The notes beneath the pieces were generated by a model. That model made no database searches and had not been told where the DNA came from. It saw nothing but the letters and a program-made list of their open reading frames with translations. Source: Liolophura sinensis (lineage: Eukaryota > Mollusca > Polyplacophora > Chitonida > Chitonidae). Taken from it: a stretch of DNA of 64,000 bases. The DNA lies in NCBI RefSeq assembly GCF_032854445.1, contig NC_088296.1, positions 24,747,604 through 24,811,603 of the forward strand, written 5' to 3'. Positions within the stretch are counted from its first letter, which is position 1, and every line of letters begins with the position of its first letter. This document shows positions 58,501 to 64,000 of this stretch, piece by piece. The position numbers were made by a program, and so were the translations under genes.

Positions 58501-61500
58501 ACATACCTCAGCTTAGTTTGTGTTTGTTGTGGACACCTCAATGAATGCCTGACATAAGTTTATGTTTTGTGTACACCCTAATACATACCTCAGCTTAGTT
58601 TGTGTTTGTTGTGGACACCTCAATGAATGCCTGACATAAGTTTATGTTTTGTAAACACCATAATACATGCCTCAGCGTAGTTTGTGTTTGTTGTGGACAC
58701 CTCAATGAATGCCTGACATAAGTTTATGTTTTGTAAACACCCTAATACATGCCTCAGCTTAGTTTGTATTTGTTGTGGACACCTCAATGAATGCCTGACA
58801 TAAGTTTATGTTTCGTAAACACCCTAATACATGCCTCAGCTTAGTTTGTGTTTGTTGTGGACGCCTCAATGAATGCCTGACATAAGTTTATGTTTTGTAA
58901 ACACCCCAATACATGCCTCAGCTTAGTTTGTGTTTGTTGTGGACACCTCAATGAATGCCTGACATAAGTTTATGTTTTGTAAACACCCTAATACATGCCT
59001 CAGCTTAGTTTGTGTTTGTTGTGGACACCTCAATGAATGCCTGACATAAGTTTATGCTTTTTGTACACCCTAATCCATGCCTAACATTAGTTTGTGTGTT
59101 TTTTGTACACCCTACTGTACACCTTGCCTTACTTTGTGTCTTTTGCCCACACCCTACTGTAAACCTGACATTAGTCTGTGTTTTGTTAACACAATAGCGT
59201 ACACCTCATATTATTTGTGCTTTTTGTAAACTCTTATCACTTTCCTTTCTCTTTGAATACTGTTCATTTTCTTTGGGCACCCAACTATATTGCAGCTCAT
59301 ATCGGTTTGTTTCCTTAACACAGTTTATCGTGTGTTTTGCACACAAACAGCTGTGCGCCTTATCCATTTTATGTCTGTCCTCCATGCACATAATAATGTA
59401 AACCCTACAGTCGCTTATGTCCTCTAGGCACACTCTACATTTTATACATATAAGAACCTACTTGTAACACGTGGGCGTGACATTTGTCCACTGACTGCTG
59501 CTTCTAAGTCCTGACTTTCTTCCACTGTCTCTTTTACTGTCACGTGTCTAGGGACAACAAGGTCACGCTGTACAAAATCTAGAAGCTTCTGTTTGCTGAC
59601 CTCATGTTCCTCCAGATCTGCTTTTATCTCATTCAGCTGGTCATCAATTCTGTGAGAAGAGGAGAGAAAACAAAGAGACAAAGTCGTGTAGTAATCTTGT
59701 GTACATAGCTAGAATGCTATGATGTACTATCCCTAGTAGGTTAGATCTGATTTTTTTTTTTTTTTTTTTTGATTGGTGTTTTACGCCGTACTCAAGAATA
59801 TTTCACTTATACGACGGCGACCAGCATTATGGTGGGTGGAAACCGGGCAGAGCCCGGGGGAAACCCACGACCATCCGCAGGTTGCTGGCAGACCTTCCCA
59901 CGTACGGCCGGAGAGGAAGGCAGCATGAGCTGGTCTTGAACTCACAGCGACCGCATTGGTGAGAGGCTTCTGGGTCATTACGCTGTGCTAGCGCGCTAAC
60001 CGACTGAGCCACGGAGGCCACTAGATCTGATTTGACAAACGGATGTTTGAACACTAGATATATTTTACACTTGGGTCATGTTTTGGACAACTACAGTGCT
60101 GGTACTCAATGTTACAGAAACACATCTACTATTGTCATGTGCACATGCATAACAATCCTAGAGAGGTATAACACATTTATACATACATTTTGGTGAAGTG
60201 CGTGGAACCCTGTCAACAAACAGAATTGAAAACACATATTAAATCATGTAAAGATGATAACCCAAACTGAGATACTGTAGCTATACTTTCACCTCAACAT
60301 GTAGCAAGAACACAGTTATAACTGAAATGTCTTACCTCTCCAAGTACACAGGCACCCTTGGCTTTTAATTCAAAGATTTACACCATTCCCTGATTTATTA
60401 CATAGTCCACATCAACTCTCAAATCCGGTTAATAAATTCCATGGTGTTTCATACAATGCGATTTTCCACAAAGATCTGTTTACATACAAACCATGTTTTT
60501 GAAAAACAGCATAAAATATAATTTGACATTACATATTACTTTAATCGGACAGTGGTGCGGTTATGGGTGGAAAAGTGGACAGCGACCGGAGGGTACCACT
60601 GAGCAAAATAAAGCTGATGAACTCAGGATCTAAAACTTTAGTAGATCTGGCAGCATGAGGTGGATTTGAACACGTGGTCACAGTTTCTAAGGGTGGCTGG
60701 GTCATGGGTAACATCTGGAGTTGAGGCAGCAGATCCAATGTTAGAGATTGTGCAGGTCTGACTTACCTTTAAAAACTCGACGTCCATTGACGCTAATAAA
60801 TCATTGGAAGCCTGTACCATCCTCTCCATTTCCTGGGTCTGTAGCTGAATATGTTTGAGTATAGCACTACACTCCACACTCCACTGTGAATAGCGGGTTT
60901 TTATGCCATCTATGGAGTGCTGTCTCCAGGCTTGTAAAGATTCCAAAGCTGCACAATAAGCCTTTTCTACCTCCTGAGTTTGAAGTTCCTGGTTTTCCTG
61001 CCAAACAAAGAAATCGTTTATTACCTCATCCAGACCTTTAAAACTGTGTGTTCAAGAAGTTATATATGTATGTGTAACAGGTTGAAATATAAGCCCCATA
61101 CAGCTGTGTCTACAATGTATCTCCAGGATGGAGGGGATTTCCCTGTAGTCCAGTGATGTACATGTAAGTGTCGAATCAAAACCCTAAGGTACGTGGTTCC
61201 ATCCCCAAAAGGGTCGCGTCATCAACAAATGATGCTCCGAGCAGGGCGAGATGGTGGAGCCTAAAATGTTTCGGACAGTACCTCAGATACCTGGGGCTGA
61301 TTCAAACGCAAACGAGTCGCCCCATCAGATCAAACGGTGTACGTATATATATTATGGATATTATTATGACAGCGTACGATTGGCAATGATATATCAAATG
61401 GAATTGCCCGAGGTGGGCATATTGCGTGTGTGTCAATGAGAAGAAAGTCATATTAATGATACGATTAATATGATATGATTGAGTCTGATTAGATAAACCA

Positions 61501-62951
61501 GAAATAGGTAAAATAGACTCGTCCTTCACGCAAATGAATTCCCGCACCAGTCCGTGCATTCCCTTGTTTAAGCTCTTATAAAAAGTCGTCACTGTTCAGG
61601 TTTAACTCTTTAATTGTAATCTACATGTATAATATATGACAGAGGATAGCTTCATCAAGACTAGATAATTGACAGGTGTGTGTTACCTGGACTTGTGAAT
61701 GATAGCAATACTCTAAATAGTCAAAATAAGTCACCCAGGTATGCCTTGCAAGACAGGCTGAACAGGTGTCATGGAAAATACCAACCTGTATCTTATTGTG
61801 CAGCCTCGTAACTCCTGACAGTGATTCTTTAGTTTCTTGTAAGACTTTCTCCAGTTCGCTAGTCTTGTTCAAAACAGCTAGCTGTAATGGGAAAAACGGT
61901 ACATTAACAAATCCGCCTTTCAAACGACTCACTACAGTGCAGGACAAAAAGCCCCATTCTTCTCTAAAGATGACAAACTTTGGGTGAATATATAGTTCCA
62001 AATCATGTCATATTTATTTTGAGTATCGATTTATATACTAGCATGGTACACGATTTAGATAGTGGTTTAAGTTATTCGAATAGAACATTCCTTGCGTCTT
62101 TCTAACATCATTGAAAACTGTTTACTACTTCTCTTAGCATGGTTCCATAGTAATTTTGAACTTACTCAATTTCTTGATTTTTTTCCTGGTTTGTGTTAAT
62201 CATTGTTTAGGGAATTGACGTTGCAATTATTGAGTCTGAACATCTATTTTGGTTGATGGATAATATACAAATGTCCTTTTCGCATTACCTTGTTCTTCTC
62301 AGCTGCAGATGGTATATCCCGCACAGCATGTTCCGGGTGGTCAACCACACACCCCATACAGATCACCATCCGACACGGTACACAGTACAAGCCGAATGGC
62401 TGACCGTGCCTAGCACAGGACGGCTGCTGAGTTGATTGGTGGTCCCTGCTAACTTGACCCTGTGAGATTTCCTGGGCGAGGTACTCCAGAGCCGAAATCA
62501 GTCGATGACGTTTTAGAGGCCCCCTCGTTGGATGGTAATTTGTAAGACATTCCTGACAGTACAACACATTGCAGTTGGTACAAAACTTGACAGCTTTAGC
62601 ATGATTGTCCTCACACATAGAACAATATGGGATGTCATCCTCAACCTTTACAGCAGACAACTTCTCCACAATTTCCGCCAGGTGAAAGTTGTGAGGCAGA
62701 CCAGCTACACCTTCTCTCCCCAGACTGGTCGGTGCCCGACACACAGGGCATGCTATCTGCTGGTGAACGTCCTCATTCCCCGTGCTGCCGGAGGTCTCAT
62801 CTATCTGTACAGATTTGGACTTGGAAGCATACAAACCAATGCATTCTCTACAAAAACTGTGCTGACAGGGTAGCATTACTGGTTCCCGGAATGTTTCCAT
62901 ACATACAGAACATGTGAGAACATCATCTCGATTCTGCTTGCTTTCGGCCAT
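51971..62951 (-). CDS. TRIM-type E3 ubiquitin ligase: RING, two B-boxes, coiled coil, B30.2/SPRY
   Basis: Exons on the minus strand: 62951-62289, 61881-61786, 60997-60767, 60361-60336, 59649-59462, 52545-51971. They sum to 1779 bases, 592 residues plus stop, with every junction in phase. The RING at 14-71 (CSVC, C-x-H-SFC, C, CPVC) binds zinc and recruits an E2. B-box 1 is at 110-149, B-box 2 at 179-208, the coiled coil about 222-390, SPRY about 402-592 (YYWELHI, CRVGVTHESCDV, LGVYLDCDEHTLTVLDC). The SPRY usually recognises the target; many animal TRIMs act in antiviral or immune signalling, but the target here is unknown. The 96-nt and 231-nt coiled-coil exons match the usual TRIM structure. 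The ATG is the only suitable one before the RING. The last intron is about 6.9 kb of largely tandem repeats. The 26-nt fourth exon is the weakest call. Confidence 0.85.
53389..54160. repeat. 83-bp tandem array in four-unit higher-order blocks
   Basis: Monomer: TACACCTGTTGATTTGTCCA, CAGGGGTAAATATCAC and ACAATATGTTATCTGTTCTG. A variant monomer with GGTCTAGATACTGAGGGATA recurs at 53389, 53723 and 54056, spaced 334 and 333 bases, which is every fourth monomer. Lies in the last TRIM intron. Confidence 0.9.
54160..54800. repeat. 70-bp tandem array (about 9 units)
   Basis: Unit: CTGTCCTGTTCTAACTGTAC, ACCTGCTGATTTGTGCACAT and ACTGGGGACACTGAGGGGGG. It shares GTACACCTGCTGATTTGT with the 83-bp array, so the two probably have a common origin. 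Confidence 0.95.
55040..57400. repeat. 42-bp tandem array (over 50 units)
   Basis: Unit: CTCACATTAGTTTGTGTCTT, CTGGTCACATCCTACTGTAT and AC. Period is exactly 14 codons in most units, giving stop-free frames of up to 574 codons on the plus strand and 286 on the minus. They are not genes. Units become more divergent after about 57100. Confidence 0.97.
57430..59060. repeat. 82-bp tandem array (about 20 units), dimer of diverged 42-bp units
   Basis: Unit: CCTCAGCTTAGTTTGTATTT, GTTGTGGACACCTCAATGAA, TGCCTGACATAAGTTTATGT and TTTGTAAACACCCTAATACA. The two halves align with each other and with the 42-bp unit: CCTCA/CCTGA at the start, then TTAGTTTGT / ATAAGTTTATG. Confidence 0.95.
59061..59461. repeat. 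decayed 42-bp-type monomers adjoining TRIM exon 5
   Basis: Phrases such as CCTAACATTAGTTTGTGTGT, ACCCTACTGTA and CCTGACATTAGTCTGTG continue at about 40-45-base spacing with increasing divergence up to the exon boundary. Confidence 0.75.
59462..59649 (-). CDS. TRIM exon 5: linker
   Basis: Encodes IDDQLNEIKADLEEHEVSKQ and a further charged segment ending RPRVT. Acceptor CTCTTCTCACAG, donor TTACAA|GTAGGT. The satellite-derived sequence begins immediately on its intron side. Confidence 0.75.
59754..60021 (-). mobile_element. SINE-1, full length, in a TRIM intron
   Basis: Most complete copy: an A-tail (T-run on plus), the whole body, and a tRNA-like head reading GGCCTCCGTGGCTCAGTCGG on the minus strand, with a B-box-like GAGTTCAAGACCAG. 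It is flanked by a 12-base target duplication, TAGATCTGATTT, at 59742-59753 and 60022-60033. Confidence 0.95.
60034..60335. other. TRIM intron sequence
   Basis: Remainder of the intron between exons 4 and 5; nothing else recognised. Confidence 0.5.
60336..60361 (-). CDS. TRIM exon 4: 26-nt micro-exon (tentative)
   Basis: Encodes PRVPVYLE plus two bases. Its donor GAGAG|GTAAGA is strong, and the length is exactly what the phases of its neighbours require (3n+2). The acceptor AATTAAAAG is pyrimidine-poor, hence the doubt. Other TRIM genes have a similarly tiny exon here. Confidence 0.55.
60767..60997 (-). CDS. TRIM exon 3: coiled coil, 231 nt
   Basis: Encodes 77 residues (ENQELQTQEVEKAY ... 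SNDLLASMDVEFLK). Acceptor TTGTTTGGCAG, donor TTAAAG|GTAAGT. Size matches the usual TRIM coiled-coil exon. Confidence 0.88.
60998..61785. other. TRIM intron 2
   Basis: No repeat or gene recognised. A phrase CCGAGGTGGGCATATTGCGT lies near 61409. Confidence 0.4.
61786..61881 (-). CDS. TRIM exon 2: coiled coil, 96 nt
   Basis: Encodes 32 residues with heptad-like leucines (LNKTSELEKVLQETKESL). Acceptor TTTTTCCCATTACAG, donor ATACAG|GTTGGT. Confidence 0.85.
62289..62951 (-). CDS. TRIM exon 1: RING, B-box 1, B-box 2
   Basis: Residues 1-221. RING ligands C14, C17, C29, H31, C34, C37, C68, C71 are all present. B-box 2 has CARH, CVPC, CMGC and H205/H208. Donor AACAAG|GTAATG; ends in phase 0. Confidence 0.92.
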
Positions 62952-64000
62952 TATTCTCTCGGGTTTTATTCCTGAAATAAAAACGGCAAATTGCTCAGAC
63001 TGTCACCTGTGAGGGTGTTCCTACTTACAAAAATATTAACGTTCAAGACAGCACACTGCCTCCGTCTGTTCTCGTGGTCCAACAACATATTGGGTACAGT
63101 ACTGTTAGTCGTTATCCCCCAATTCTCATTTAAGAAGCATTAAAGCGCCTATACATGTACGAGGAGAGTATGTGCATGTCGCTTTCCCGGAAAGGAATCC
63201 ATTCTGGTCAGTTAGAAAATTAGTGATTCTACCTTTCATTACGCCCGAGAGACTTTTTTGACAAAGGTATGGTCAAGACGGTTTGGGCAGATGTGTTCGA
63301 TAGGTATATAGCTCCCACACACAATTAGCAGATTTGTGTGGTCACGAAGGTAACTTGACCTTAAATACTGTACGATAATAGGGCCAAACCTTTGGAACAT
63401 CTCCATCTGCAGAATTTTAGAAATATAATAAATATCACATTACTAATAGTGACGAGTAACAAGGACATTTCTTACTTAGATCAAAACGGATATGAATTAA
63501 GGTCAAAGTCTTTCATCTCCCAGTGTTTTATTATGTTATTGTCAGAAACCACAGAAGTACAGACTACAACAGAGCTGCTATACCCTCCGATCAACACTGA
63601 TCAAACAAAATGTTTAAACCGTAAATGCTGACTTCGCTCCACCCTAGAAATGTGAAGTACATGTCCAATTAGATACAGTGTTATGACAGGGACAGTTTAA
63701 AGGGAACCAAAAATAAATATAATATAATAAATAAAATATATTATTGAAGATATGAGGTTACATATTGAAGACATGTAACCTCAGGTAGACTGCAGAAGTA
63801 GGTCAGCGTCTGTTATATCTCCATACACGCAGCTCGAGCTAATGTATAAGTAGACCTTCATGCAGTATACGGCTGTTCTGACTTGTTAAGCTGTGTCAGG
63901 CTACGCCCCATTATGGGTGATCAGCGGGCTAGGTTGTAATGCCTGCTGAGTTAATCATGGATGTAGTCTTTTAGTTGCGTGACCCTGAAAATCCTGCGTG
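62952..64000. other. upstream region of the TRIM gene
   Basis: Should hold the 5' untranslated region and promoter; no TATA box or defined element is assigned. A small inverted repeat GAGGTTACAT / ATGTAACCTC lies at about 63752-63781. Confidence 0.4.

Noticed and set aside
59940-60021. Functional tRNA gene
   Set aside because: The A- and B-box-like sequences are the head of a SINE; no cloverleaf with a proper acceptor stem is evident.

Overview
The window is eukaryotic nuclear DNA, most likely from a lophotrochozoan and probably a mollusc. The reasons are AT-rich non-coding sequence, split genes with GT..AG introns, many copies of a tRNA-derived SINE with a body and tail of a kind I associate with molluscs and their relatives, a metazoan TRIM gene, and retroelement families typical of marine invertebrates. 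The species cannot be named from the sequence. It is a gene-poor, repeat-dominated stretch.

Host genes. There are two good ones, both on the minus strand. One is a single-exon DHHC palmitoyltransferase of the ZDHHC24 type (12438-13262). The other is a six-exon TRIM gene with RING, two B-boxes, coiled coil and B30.2/SPRY (51971-62951). Its exon phases join exactly to give 592 residues, and it keeps the 96-nt and 231-nt coiled-coil exons seen in other TRIM genes. Its last intron is about 6.9 kb and largely made of four tandem arrays.

Mobile DNA, left to right. A broken DDE transposase of animal EnSpm/CACTA type (14300-16362) is followed on the same strand by a six-exon gene with a DUF4806-like domain (16893-23065). 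That gene can be spliced to an open frame, and the pair is read as a two-gene transposon. A decayed Ngaro-type tyrosine-recombinase retrotransposon follows (gag, RT-RNase H, tyrosine recombinase, SGNH hydrolase; 25837-29923). Tail to tail with it lies a nearly intact Penelope-like reverse-transcriptase element on the minus strand (30074-33460) with tandem terminal repeats. A degraded I/Jockey-type LINE occupies 37130-39700 on the minus strand. Smaller elements are scattered throughout: at least three SINE types, a short TIR element nested inside a SINE and itself carrying another SINE (11800-12340), and two foldback elements (22472-22937, 35363-35848).

Tandem arrays are unusually dense and diverse: 45-bp (4640-6060), about 105-bp (6294-8700, next to a 200-base assembly gap), GGGTC-dyad repeats (8710-10100), about 44-bp (24180-24680), 40-bp (41272-41431), 73-bp (43165-44515), about 64-bp (45440-46590), 83-bp in four-unit higher-order blocks (53389-54160), 70-bp (54160-54800), 42-bp (55040-57400) and 82-bp (57430-59060). 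The 82-bp repeat looks like a diverged dimer of the 42-bp repeat. Arrays whose period is a multiple of three produce long open frames on both strands that are not genes.

Most remaining intervals hold only unannotatable AT-rich sequence, and these are listed.
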